A stretch of DNA of 64,000 nt, taken from Pseudotabrizicola sp051200875 (lineage in GTDB: Bacteria > Pseudomonadota > Alphaproteobacteria > Rhodobacterales > Rhodobacteraceae). Positions 32,051 through 42,600 of the stretch are shown in pieces. The DNA lies in the NCBI RefSeq assembly GCF_051200875.1, contig NZ_CP195191.1, positions 1,054,001 to 1,118,000 of the forward strand, in the 5' to 3' direction. Each line of letters starts with the position of its first letter. Positions within the stretch are counted from its first letter, which is position 1. The notes below the pieces were generated by a model. The model was not told the origin of the DNA and searched no databases. It worked only from the letters and a program-made list of their open reading frames with translations. A program made the translations under genes and the position numbers.

Positions 32051-32124
32051 ACCCAATAAACACCGATGTTGTAGAGATGGTTTAACGTTGAACTATTCCA
32101 GCCACGGACGGGAGGATGCCGCAT

Positions 32125-33114
32125 ATGGCCGCGAAAAAACCAGCCGAGAGGCCGAACGCCTCGAAGGAAGAACTGCTCAAATATTATCGTGAGATGCTGC
32201 TGATCCGCCGCTTTGAAGAAAAAGCGGGTCAGCTTTACGGCATGGGTCTGATTGGCGGGTTTTGCCACCTGTATATTGGGCAGGAAGCCGTTGTCGTTGG
32301 TCTGGAGGCTGCAACCAAGGAAGGCGACAAGCGCCTGACCAGCTATCGCGACCACGGCCATATGCTGGCCTGCGGCATGGATGCCAAGGGCGTCATGGCC
32401 GAACTGACCGGACGCATCGGCGGCTATTCCAAGGGTAAGGGCGGTTCGATGCACATGTTCTCGAAAGAGAAGCATTTCTACGGCGGCCACGGCATCGTGG
32501 GCGCTCAGGTTCCGCTGGGGGCCGGTCTTGCACTTGCCGACAAGTACAAAGGCAATGACAACGTCACCTTCACCTATTTTGGCGATGGCGCAGCGAACCA
32601 GGGGCAGGTCTACGAGACCTATAACATGGCCGAACTTTGGGAACTTCCGGTGATCTTTGTCATCGAGAACAACCAATATGCCATGGGCACCAGCGTGAAG
32701 CGCTCGACCAAGTCGACAACGCTGTTCGAGCGCGGTGTGGCCTATGGCATTCCGGGCGAGCAGGTTGACGGCATGGACGTTCTGGCCGTGAAAGCCGCTG
32801 CCGAAAAGGCTGTGGCGCACTGCCGGGCGGGCAAGGGCCCCTATATTCTTGAAATGATGACCTATCGCTATCGTGGTCACTCGATGTCGGACCCGGCCAA
32901 GTACCGGACCCGCGAGGAAGTTGACAAGATCAAGTCGGAAAAGGACTGCATCGAGCAGGTCCGCGACCTGTTGTTGACCGGTGGCCATGCCAGCGAAGAA
33001 GACTTGAAGGCCATCGACAAGGACATCAAGGCGATCGTCAACGAAGCCGCTGAATTCTCGAAAGAAAGCCCGGAGCCGCCGCTGGACGAGCTTTGGACGG
33101 ATATCTACGCGTAA
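32125..33114 (+). CDS. pdhA: Pyruvate dehydrogenase E1 component, alpha subunit
   Basis: Predicted 329 aa. E1 decarboxylates pyruvate using thiamine diphosphate, in a heterotetramer with the beta subunit. Motifs are LIRRFEEKAGQLYG, HLYIGQEAV, TSYRDHGHMLA, the ThDP motif GDGAANQGQVYE ending in VIENN, and the phosphorylation-loop-like YRYRGHSMSDPA. GGGAGG stands 9 bases before the ATG at 32125, which I prefer to the ATG at 32116. It is first in the operon pdhA-pdhB-pdhC. Confidence 0.95.
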   Translation: MAAKKPAERPNASKEELLKYYREMLLIRRFEEKAGQLYGMGLIGGFCHLYIGQEAVVVGLEAATKEGDKRLTSYRDHGHMLACGMDAKGVMAELTGRIGGYSKGKGGSMHMFSKEKHFYGGHGIVGAQVPLGAGLALADKYKGNDNVTFTYFGDGAANQGQVYETYNMAELWELPVIFVIENNQYAMGTSVKRSTKSTTLFERGVAYGIPGEQVDGMDVLAVKAAAEKAVAHCRAGKGPYILEMMTYRYRGHSMSDPAKYRTREEVDKIKSEKDCIEQVRDLLLTGGHASEEDLKAIDKDIKAIVNEAAEFSKESPEPPLDELWTDIYA

Positions 33115-33128
33115 GGGAGGGGAAAGAC

Positions 33129-34511
<1,383 letters not shown>

Positions 34512-34522
34512 GGGAGGGCACC

Positions 34523-35830
34523 ATGGCAACCGAAATCCTGATGCCTGCGCTTTCTCCGACGATGGAGGAAGGCACGCTGGCGAAATGGCTGGTGAAAGAG
34601 GGTGATGAGGTCAAGTCTGGCCAGATCATCGCCGAGATCGAAACCGATAAAGCCACGATGGAATTTGAAGCCGTCGATGAAGGCATTGTTGGCAAGATCC
34701 TGATTGCCGAAGGCAGCGCCGGCGTGAAGGTGAACACGCCGATTGCTGTTCTGCTGGAAGAAGGTGAAGAGATGGGGGCAACCCCGGCACCCAAGGCTGC
34801 TCCGGCAGCTGCGGCTGCGGCTCCTGCCCCGGCGGCGCCTGCTGCCGCGGCTGCGGCACCTGCTCCGGCGGCGGCGGTCTCTGGTGGGGCTCGTGTCTTT
34901 GCCTCGCCCTTGGCGCGTCGCATCGCCAAGGATAAGGGCATTGATCTGACGAAGGTTTCCGGCACTGGCCCGCATGGACGTATTGTCCGGGCGGATGTCG
35001 AGGGACTTTCAGCGACGCCAGCATCTGCCCCCGCAGCGGCGGCTGCTCCGGCCGCTGCGGCCAGTGCCCCTGCCCCGGCAAAGGCCGCTGTCGCCGCTGG
35101 GCCGTCGGCGGAAACCGTGCTGAAGATGTATGCCGACCGGACCTTTACCGAAGTTCCGCTGGATGGCATGCGCCGCACCATCGCCGCTCGTCTGACCGAA
35201 GCCAAGCAGACGATCCCCCATTTCTATCTGCGCCGTGAGGTTCAGCTGGATGCGTTGATGGAGTTCCGTGGTCAGTTGAACAAGACGCTTGAAGGGCGTG
35301 GTGTAAAACTGTCGGTGAACGACTTCATCATCAAGGCTTGCGCGAACGCGTTGCAGCAGGTGCCTGATTGCAATGCCGTTTGGGCAGGGGATCGCATCCT
35401 GAAACTGAAGCCTTCGGATGTGGCTGTTGCTGTGGCCATCGACGGTGGATTGTTCACACCTGTGCTGCGAGACGCTCATCAGAAATCGCTTTCGGCCCTT
35501 TCGGCCGAGATGAAAGATCTGGCGACCCGCGCCAAGACTAAGAAGCTTGCCCCTCATGAATATCAGGGTGGCAGCTTTGCGATTTCGAACCTCGGGATGA
35601 TGGGGGTCGAGAACTTTGACGCCGTCATCAACCCGCCACATGGGTCGATCCTAGCTGTTGGCGCTGGTATCAAGAAGCCGGTGGTCAAGGCGGATGGCAC
35701 GATTGGTGTTGCAACGGTCATGTCGATGACCTTGTCGGTTGACCACCGGGTGATTGATGGTGCATTGGGCGCCGAGTTCCTGAAAGCCGTGGTCGAGGCG
35801 TTGGAAAATCCGATGTCGATGCTGGCGTAA
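34523..35830 (+). CDS. pdhC: Dihydrolipoamide acetyltransferase (E2) of pyruvate dehydrogenase
   Basis: Predicted 435 aa. Domain order: lipoyl domain (residues 1-~80, ETDKATME with Lys43), Ala/Pro linker, peripheral subunit-binding domain (VFASPLARRIAKDKGIDL, GPHGRIVRADV), a second Ala-rich linker, and the catalytic domain ending with SVDHRVIDGALGAEFL, which holds the His-Asp pair. The lipoyl domain is almost identical to that of pdhB. The E3 gene (lpd) does not follow. A strong terminator closes the operon. Confidence 0.95.
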   Translation: MATEILMPALSPTMEEGTLAKWLVKEGDEVKSGQIIAEIETDKATMEFEAVDEGIVGKILIAEGSAGVKVNTPIAVLLEEGEEMGATPAPKAAPAAAAAAPAPAAPAAAAAAPAPAAAVSGGARVFASPLARRIAKDKGIDLTKVSGTGPHGRIVRADVEGLSATPASAPAAAAAPAAAASAPAPAKAAVAAGPSAETVLKMYADRTFTEVPLDGMRRTIAARLTEAKQTIPHFYLRREVQLDALMEFRGQLNKTLEGRGVKLSVNDFIIKACANALQQVPDCNAVWAGDRILKLKPSDVAVAVAIDGGLFTPVLRDAHQKSLSALSAEMKDLATRAKTKKLAPHEYQGGSFAISNLGMMGVENFDAVINPPHGSILAVGAGIKKPVVKADGTIGVATVMSMTLSVDHRVIDGALGAEFLKAVVEALENPMSMLA

Positions 35831-35848
35831 GTCTATCGTCAAAAAGAA

Positions 35849-35878
35849 AAAAGGCCCCGGAGCGATCCGGGGCCTTTT
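35849..35878. terminator. Bidirectional Rho-independent terminator (pdhC/cysE)
   Basis: AAAAGGCCCCGG (35849-35860), loop AGCGAT, CCGGGGCCTTTT (35867-35878): a perfect 12-bp stem with A- and T-runs on each side. It lies between the convergent pdhC and cysE and can serve both. Confidence 0.9.
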
Positions 35879-35898
35879 CTATTGGAACATCGATAAGA

Positions 35899-36717
35899 TC
35901 AGTCGCAGTCGACGCATCCAGTCAACTTGTGGTCCATCAGGACCGAAGGTTGTGAACAGCCGGCCTCGCCAACCACTTTCGCTGGAACGCCAGCCACCGT
36001 CGTGCAGGGCGGGACATCCTGCAGAACGACAGACCCTGCGGCGATGCGTGAGCAATGGCCCACACGAATATTGCCCAAGACCTTTGCCCCTGCCCCGATC
36101 AAAACGCCATCGTCGATCTTCGGATGACGGTCGCCATCTTCTTTCCCCGTGCCACCAAGGGTCACGGAGTGAAGCATTGAGACGTTGTCCCCAACCACCG
36201 CGGTTTCCCCGATGACGATCGAATGGGCGTGGTCAATCATGATCCCACGGCCGATCCGCGCCCCGGGATGAATGTCGACGCCAAAGGTTTCAGACACGCG
36301 CATCTGAACAAAGTAAGCAAGGTCTTTGCGACCGGTCATCCATAGCCAATGGCCGATCCGGTAGGCCTGAACAGCCTGATAACCTTTGAAGAACAGGATC
36401 GGCTGAATGTAGCGGTGGCAAGCCGGATCGCGGTCATAGACGGCCATGAGGTCTGCCCGCGCGGCTGCGCCCAGGTCTGCGTCGCTTCGATAGGCTTGGT
36501 CGGCGATTTCCCGCAGGATTTGTTCGCCCATCTCTGCGTTGGCGAGCTTGAAGGAGAAGCGATAGGCCAACGCCTGTTCCATCGACGTATGATGAAGAAG
36601 GCTGGAGTGAATCATACCGCCCAGCAACGGGTCGTCCTTGATTGCGGCCTCTGCCTCATCACAGACGCGCGTCCAAACAGGATCAACCGGAGTGAGCTTA
36701 GCTTTTAGTTCGGCCAT
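35899..36717 (-). CDS. cysE: Serine O-acetyltransferase
   Basis: Predicted 272 aa. It acetylates serine with acetyl-CoA, the first step of cysteine synthesis. The N-terminal helical domain (PVDPVWTRVCDEAEAAI) is followed by a left-handed beta-helix with hexapeptide repeats: FGVDIHPGARIGRGIMIDH, VIGETAVVGDNVS, LGGTGKEDGDRHPKI and GAKVLGNIRVG. The catalytic His lies in IDHAHSIVIGE. The C-terminal tail ends in a Cys/Asp pair unlike the usual Ile ending that docks cysteine synthase, so complex formation is uncertain. Confidence 0.94.
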   Translation of the reverse strand: MAELKAKLTPVDPVWTRVCDEAEAAIKDDPLLGGMIHSSLLHHTSMEQALAYRFSFKLANAEMGEQILREIADQAYRSDADLGAAARADLMAVYDRDPACHRYIQPILFFKGYQAVQAYRIGHWLWMTGRKDLAYFVQMRVSETFGVDIHPGARIGRGIMIDHAHSIVIGETAVVGDNVSMLHSVTLGGTGKEDGDRHPKIDDGVLIGAGAKVLGNIRVGHCSRIAAGSVVLQDVPPCTTVAGVPAKVVGEAGCSQPSVLMDHKLTGCVDCD

Positions 36718-36839
36718 GGTCGCACCTTCGACAGGAGACAGAAGAATTAGAAATGTAGCAGATGCCGCGGATTTTCAACAGTCAGTAACGTGAAGCACAT
36801 CATGGAGTAAACGTTAAAGATGCCTCCACTTTACAAACC

Positions 36840-36854
36840 TGATTTTTTCAGTCA
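36840..36854 (+). promoter_or_regulatory. Iron-responsive box (TGA-N9-TCA, RirA/Iron-Rhodo type)
   Basis: TGATTTTTTCAGTCA matches the TGA-N9-TCA consensus described for RirA-type iron regulation in alphaproteobacteria. It lies 65 bp before the 45-aa ORF that is coupled to hemP. Iron repression of the pair is inferred. Confidence 0.5.
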
Positions 36855-36919
36855 ACTATTCATTAGCCAGTCCCAAAGGGCCAGCCATGCAATGCGGTCT
36901 TACCCTTAATGGAGGCAAA

Positions 36920-37057
36920 ATGTACGCCCGTTCAGAAAACAAGAAAGGTACGGACTTCGTCGGCGACGTCGCAGATGCAGTCTCGGTCATTATCTCTCAG
37001 CTAAAGACGCAGACCTATCTTGATCGCCTGATGAACCGCTTGGAGCGCGACCAATGA
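36920..37057 (+). CDS. Small ORF (45 aa) coupled to hemP
   Basis: The peptide starts MYARSENKKGTDFVGDVADA and continues to NRLERDQ, with GGAGG 4 bases before the ATG. Its stop overlaps the hemP start (ATGA). It is charged and helical, has no signal peptide or membrane segment, and I do not recognise it. The ribosome binding site, the coupling, and the iron-responsive box upstream make it likely to be a real gene with a link to haem or iron uptake. Confidence 0.6.
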   Translation: MYARSENKKGTDFVGDVADAVSVIISQLKTQTYLDRLMNRLERDQ

Positions 37058-37209
37058 ATATGCAAACAGAAGTGAGTTTCGCAAATCTGGTGCCGGTTCA
37101 TGACGCCACCAACTTGACCGAGGGCGGAAAGGAAGCGCGCATCATCTTGAATGGCATGGTGTATTCCTTGCGCATCACAAGGCAGGGCAAACTGATCCTG
37201 ACCAAGTAG
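37054..37209 (+). CDS. hemP: Hemin uptake protein HemP
   Basis: Predicted 51 aa (an internal ATG at codon 3 is possible). The C-terminus YSLRITRQGKLILTK is the HemP family signature, and the central ARIILNGMVYSLRI forms its small beta-sheet. HemP is needed for expression or function of haem uptake systems in several proteobacteria. The ATG overlaps the stop of the preceding 45-aa ORF. No TonB receptor or haem transporter is found in the window. Confidence 0.85.
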   Translation: MNMQTEVSFANLVPVHDATNLTEGGKEARIILNGMVYSLRITRQGKLILTK

Positions 37210-37256
37210 ATCAGCGTTTATGACCAGCTTCTTTGCGCAACGCTGCTTGCCCCCCC

Positions 37257-38195
37257 TCAGACCCGCGTTCCCGCCCGGGTCTGATCGGGATCGAGGGACG
37301 ATAGCTCCGACTTCAGCCAATCGCAGAACGTTCTGAACGTCTCGCGCTGTGGCAGATCTTTTGGCCAGACCAGATAATAACTCCCAAGACCTTGCCCGGG
37401 CTGGTTCCAAGGGGTGACGAGCTCGCCCGTCTTCAACGAGTCTTCGATCATGAAACTTGGCAAGAGAGCAACGCCAAGGCCGTGGATCGCTGCTTGTTTC
37501 ATTGTTGCGAATTGATCGAACCGCATTCCTTGTGGCTGCCGATGATCAACCCCCTGAGACGCGAGGTATCTTTTCCAAGCGCCCGGTCGGCTTTTCAGCT
37601 GCAGCAGCGGAAACGCCACGAGATCAGCAGGCTCGCGCACTGAGGACGTTAAAAGTTTAGGCGAACAAACCGGTAAAACAGACTCTTCGAGCAACAGCAG
37701 ATGATCTGCAGCGGGCCAATCCGCCCTTCCAAAATGGATCGCCGCATCAAACTCGCTGTCTTCAAGATCAAAGGTCTGCAATCGGGTAGACAAATTGACG
37801 GTTAGCTGCGGATGTTCTTTGACAAACAATGCAAGTCGCGGTGCCAGCCAGTATTCACCAAATGCTGGCAAGATCGCGAGCGATAGACTTCCACCCGCGG
37901 GATTGGACCTGAGATTAGAGCTCGCTGCAGCTATCGTGTGCAGACTACGCCGTATTTGAAGCACATAGTCTTGAGCGGCAGGCGTCAATTTCAGGCGCTT
38001 CTTGTCCCTTACGATCAAAGACACGCCAAGTTGCGCTTCCAATGACTGAAGCGCCCTACTGATCGCACCCTGTGTCAAACTAAGCTCTTCGGCAACTGCC
38101 GAAGCCGTGCCAAGACGGTCTAGCGCCTCAAGGGCGGTCAGACCGGACATCGACGGAAGCAGCCGGCGAGGCGTCGACATATTACCTGAACTCAT
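37257..38195 (-). CDS. LysR-family transcriptional regulator (GcvA-like)
   Basis: Predicted 312 aa. The N-terminal winged helix-turn-helix reads TASAVAEELSLTQGAISRAL, followed by LEAQLGVSLIVRDKKRLKLT. The C-terminal substrate-binding domain starts at GSLSLAILPAFGEYWLAPRL and includes FDAAIHFGRADWP, resembling GcvA/AmpR-type members. It is transcribed away from gcdH, which it most likely controls; a T-N11-A site stands between them. In this family the inducer is often a pathway metabolite, possibly a glutaryl compound here (inference). Confidence 0.9.
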   Translation of the reverse strand: MSSGNMSTPRRLLPSMSGLTALEALDRLGTASAVAEELSLTQGAISRALQSLEAQLGVSLIVRDKKRLKLTPAAQDYVLQIRRSLHTIAAASSNLRSNPAGGSLSLAILPAFGEYWLAPRLALFVKEHPQLTVNLSTRLQTFDLEDSEFDAAIHFGRADWPAADHLLLLEESVLPVCSPKLLTSSVREPADLVAFPLLQLKSRPGAWKRYLASQGVDHRQPQGMRFDQFATMKQAAIHGLGVALLPSFMIEDSLKTGELVTPWNQPGQGLGSYYLVWPKDLPQRETFRTFCDWLKSELSSLDPDQTRAGTRV

Positions 38196-38231
38196 GTTTC
38201 TGTGAGATTAATTCGATTTTTCACTATCAGA

Positions 38232-38244
38232 TTATGAGCAATAA
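38232..38244. promoter_or_regulatory. Putative LysR-type box (T-N11-A)
   Basis: TTATGAGCAATAA has TTAT/ATAA arms in a T-N11-A frame. It lies in the 124-bp gap between the divergent LysR gene and gcdH, the usual place for the regulator's binding site. Match by form only. Confidence 0.4.
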
Positions 38245-38319
38245 GCTATTCAAAATTTGAGGAAGCCCTCATAGCGTCCTCAACGCAAATGCCCGCAGAT
38301 CCCAAGATTGGAGACAAGA

Positions 38320-39543
38320 ATGCCTGGTGACACCCCAAAACTGAAAGCAAAAGATGCTCCGGACCTTGGCCGTTTCAACTGGGAAGACCCGTTTCGCCTT
38401 GACGAACAATTGACGGAAGACGAGCGCATGCTTCGGGATGCGGCACGCTCATATGCCCAAGACAAACTGCAACCTCGTGTCATTGCTGCCTATCGGGAAG
38501 AATCGACGGACCCGGCAATTTTTCAGGAAATGGGGCAAATGGGCCTTCTTGGGGTAACCGTCCCAGAAGAATATGGCGGTCTAGGTGCATCCTATGTTGC
38601 ATATGGTCTGGTCGCTCGCGAAGTGGAACGCGTGGATTCTGGTTATCGCTCGATGATGAGCGTTCAATCCAGCTTGGTGATGTATCCGATCTATGCCTAC
38701 GGATCCGAAGAGCAGCGTAAGAAATACCTTCCAAAGCTCGCGACAGGCGAATTCATCGGATGCTTTGGGTTGACAGAACCAGATGCTGGCAGCGATCCGG
38801 CAGGCATGAAGACCGTAGCGAAAAAAACCGCCAACGGCTACGTCCTGAGCGGTTCGAAAATGTGGATATCTAACGCGCCGATCGCAGATGTCTTTGTCGT
38901 CTGGGCGAAGTCTGAGGCGCACGGCAACAAAATCCGCGGGTTCATCCTTGAAAAGGGAATGCAGGGCCTGACCGCGCCAAAGATCGGCGGAAAGCTGTCG
39001 CTTCGTGCTTCGGTAACGGGCGAAATCGTGATGAAGGACGTGGAAGTCGGCGAGGATGCTCTCCTCCCGCATGTCGAAGGGCTAAAAGGCCCATTCGGCT
39101 GCCTGAACCGAGCAAGGTATGGAATATCTTGGGGGGTGTTGGGCGCAGCCGAATTCTGCCTGCATGCGGCTCGCCATTATGGACTGGATCGTCGCCAGTT
39201 CAACAGGCCACTAGCTCAGACCCAACTTTATCAAAAAAAGCTTGCAGACATGATGACCGACATTGCCCTCGGTTTACAGGGTAGTCTTCAAGTTGGTCGT
39301 TTGCTGGATACTGCAAATGCTGCGCCTGAAATGATTTCTATCGTGAAACGCAACAATTGCGGAAAGGCACTCGACGCAGCCAGAATGGCTCGAGACATGC
39401 ACGGCGGGAATGGGATTCAAGAGGATTACCAAGTCATCCGCCATATGATGAACCTTGAAACGGTCAATACATATGAGGGCACTCACGATGTACATGCTCT
39501 CATTCTTGGCCGCGCAATCACAGGTCTTCAAGCGTTCTTCTGA
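38320..39543 (+). CDS. gcdH: Glutaryl-CoA dehydrogenase (acyl-CoA dehydrogenase family)
   Basis: Predicted 407 aa, with GGAG 6 bases before the ATG. The FAD enzyme oxidises and decarboxylates glutaryl-CoA to crotonyl-CoA in lysine/tryptophan breakdown. Family features are FGLTEPDAGSDPAGM, GSKMWISNAPIADVFVVWAK, RARYGISWGVLGAAE, and the catalytic Glu in TYEGTHDVHALILGRAITG. The N-terminus FNWEDPFRLDEQLTEDE is characteristic of GCDH rather than other acyl-CoA dehydrogenases. It is divergent from a LysR regulator and ends at a strong hairpin. Confidence 0.92.
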   Translation: MPGDTPKLKAKDAPDLGRFNWEDPFRLDEQLTEDERMLRDAARSYAQDKLQPRVIAAYREESTDPAIFQEMGQMGLLGVTVPEEYGGLGASYVAYGLVAREVERVDSGYRSMMSVQSSLVMYPIYAYGSEEQRKKYLPKLATGEFIGCFGLTEPDAGSDPAGMKTVAKKTANGYVLSGSKMWISNAPIADVFVVWAKSEAHGNKIRGFILEKGMQGLTAPKIGGKLSLRASVTGEIVMKDVEVGEDALLPHVEGLKGPFGCLNRARYGISWGVLGAAEFCLHAARHYGLDRRQFNRPLAQTQLYQKKLADMMTDIALGLQGSLQVGRLLDTANAAPEMISIVKRNNCGKALDAARMARDMHGGNGIQEDYQVIRHMMNLETVNTYEGTHDVHALILGRAITGLQAFF

Positions 39544-39561
39544 TTACATAGCATAGGATTG

Positions 39562-39596
39562 CGCCCAAGGAAGCTGATATAGCGCTTCCTTGGGCG
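39562..39596 (+). terminator. Terminator between gcdH and GTA gene 15
   Basis: CGCCCAAGGAAGC (39562-39574) and GCTTCCTTGGGCG (39584-39596) form a perfect 13-bp stem with a 9-base loop, followed by TTATTTAT. It ends gcdH. The convergent GTA operon stops 5 bp further on, so the same stem may help end GTA transcription. Confidence 0.8.
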
Positions 39597-39600
39597 TTAT

Positions 39601-42600
39601 TTATAGAGCGACATGAAACTTCCGCCAAGTTCCTGCGCCATAGCTGGCGGAAATCTGTGCGATCTCCACATCAAACTTATTTGAAAGCCCGTCTGCTGAG
39701 CGGTCGACTGCCGCATATGTGAATGAACCCGTAGTTACTTCCACGCTTCGGGCTAACTCACCATTTAAAGACCGTATGTTGATCCGATAGGCTTCCCGTT
39801 CTTCGGAAAGCGGAACGTCAGAGGCACTCCAATCATCGCCACCTAACCTGGTTCGACGCAGCCAGTTCATGACTATATCACCATCTTCGCCAAACTTTGA
39901 GCGGAAGTGACAAACTGAATATGGTCTTAACCCGTTTCCAGAGAAAGCAGTCCGGAAAAACTCAGACTCGTCATTGATTGGCCCTTTATTAATATCTCCA
40001 GCGCGGAGATCGATTTCCACATTCCTGAAAGAATCAGCTAAGTTTAGGCGAACAATGCTGTCGTCAATCAAGACGAAAATTGTTCCAACAGGCCATGACG
40101 TTTCCTCAACCCCATCAGTGCCAAGTTGATTTCTGATGAAACCCGTCAATCTATACTTTCCAGAATCGATCAATTCAGCATGCTGAAATTGAAAAAGCTC
40201 CCACTTTCCGGCACTACCGTCGCCAACCGCTGCTAGATTTTTCCCAGCCAACAGAGATGACATTGAACAGCTTTCGAGAATACCACTTGAAAGTTTTACG
40301 ACCAGATGAGAATGAGCATCAAGACGCCCAGTTTGACCTGCCTTAAATACTGTTTCAATCACCCCTCCCGTTGCTGGCGTGTCAATAGTATTGATTAAAG
40401 TATAGTCTGCATCTTCAAGACCCTGCCAGACACCAACAGGCTGGCTCCAGGTCCTTCCAATTGTCACCGCAAACGGAGAGTGAATCTGCGTTGACGTCGA
40501 TGCAGACGGAATATCCATGAAAACCGTCCGCACCGAGTCAGGATATTGGAACCCGTCCCATATCGAAATTTCGGTTGCTATTTCTTTCAGGTGATAAGCC
40601 GTCGAATCTATCCGATTAGCATCCACCAAAAGGCTCTCGCCGAGTTCAACTCTATCAACACGGTAATCAGAATCCTTGAAGGAAATCACCGATCCGGCAT
40701 CAATCATCAAAGACGAAAGAGGTAGGTTAAGGGTCACTGAATTCCGCCCCAATTCAGCTTCGATCAGCCACCGTCTTACAACAGCAGACGCCAAATCGTC
40801 GTTCAGTAGACCAACGAATTCACTATATGCAGAGTTCTCGCCTAAAGTTGCGAAATCATTGTGCTCAACCATCCGCTCTTCGAATTTTCCGGACGCCGAA
40901 ACAAATCCCAGCCGAATATGGTTTGTTACCTCACCTTCCCCCAAGCGCGTCTCTTGAATGCTTGGCACGTCGTCAGAATTTTCCACCGTTTCTTCGGGTC
41001 TGATTGTAGTACCAACTGGTCCGCCACGAGAAACAAAGGTTAGTACTCCCTCCCGCTCGATCACATCGAATCCATAAACCAGTGATAGAGGTTGAACCGA
41101 TGAACGCGCGCTTCCGACATCTTGGTCAGAATATCCCCAGAGACCGCCATGAACTTGACTGGTGTCGACAAGGTCTATGCCGGCAGCCTCACAAATTTCT
41201 TCTAGAACCGCATCCAGGGGCTGTAAAGTTGCTCGGCCATTAAGCCAATGCCCCTTGCTCCAATTTTGTCCATCTTCCCACAAAACTTCATTCCGTGGGA
41301 AATCCGGATATGGCCTGGCGTCCCATGCCCAAGCATAGCAATGCGCTAAGTCAATCATCCTTCCACGATTGTTAGTAGAAATTGGATTATTATCATCTTC
41401 TCCCCAATACCGATCGATTGCTCGAAAATATTGAAGTTGGATATAATCATCTCTTTCGCCACTGGAAAAAACCGGCAATCCTGCCTCAGATGATCGCAAG
41501 TCCAAGAACTTGTTTGGTTCGTTTGTTCCACTATCAACGGCAGCGCAACCGTACTCGGTAAAGCGGATGGGTTTGGATCCAGGCAGCCATTCGGTTGGAT
41601 TCTCTTGCCGTACACCGTCTATCCTGTTGTGATGGGGATTAGACCACCAGCTTTTGATGTCTTTGAAACGAAAGACCCAGTCTTCACCATATTGCTCATC
41701 AGAAATTGGAGATCTTAATTGAAGGCCGCGAGCCTCTTGCCCATCATAATACCACTCATATCCTTCACCTCCCTCAATATTCGCCGAAAGGTAATTCAAG
41801 TTATAAATCGAAGCCCAATGCAAGTCCGCATGATCCGGATCACTTCTCCAATCAGAGATTGGCATATAGTTGTCAATGCCAATAAAGTCGATATTTTGAC
41901 TTCCCCAAAGTTGATCTAAGTGAAACAAAACATCCGATTTGCGTCGAATACCAAAATATTCGCTCCAGTCAGCCGCATAGGAAATTTTCACCTCTGGACC
42001 AAGAATGGAACGCACATCCTCGGCAAGAGACACAAGAGCTTGAACCGCCGGAAACGAATGGTTTTCGCCCATGATTGTCGTCAATCCCCGCATTTCAGAT
42101 CCAATGCAGAAGGACTCAACACCTCCGGCGATCTGGCACAGATACGCACTGTGAAGGACGAACCTACGATAACCCCAACCATCCAGACCTGAATATATGA
42201 CATTTCTTCCGTTTACGGAAAAATCACCAACCTGGGCATCTCCAAAAAATCTTTGGACTTCCTGCTCTGCCAACAACGTTCCATCGGGAGATTCTGGTCG
42301 ACCTGGCGCTATACTCAGAGTTAATCGACCGCGCCACGGCAGCGCGGGCTGTGTCAGGCTTTCGGAATATGGATCGGATAGTGTATTTCCTGCAATCTGC
42401 TCCATTAACACAAATGGGTAAAACATTACGTCTTTACCTGATGCATTCAGATGCTCTATGGCTTGGATGATCGACTCGTCGGAAGGGGTTCCACCATATA
42501 TGGGCCTGCCATCGATTTCTGCAACTCGATCGCAATCAAGAAAATCCACCCCTCCCAATTTTATTGGCTGACTGGTAATCGTTTCGGGTGGCAGTGAGAG

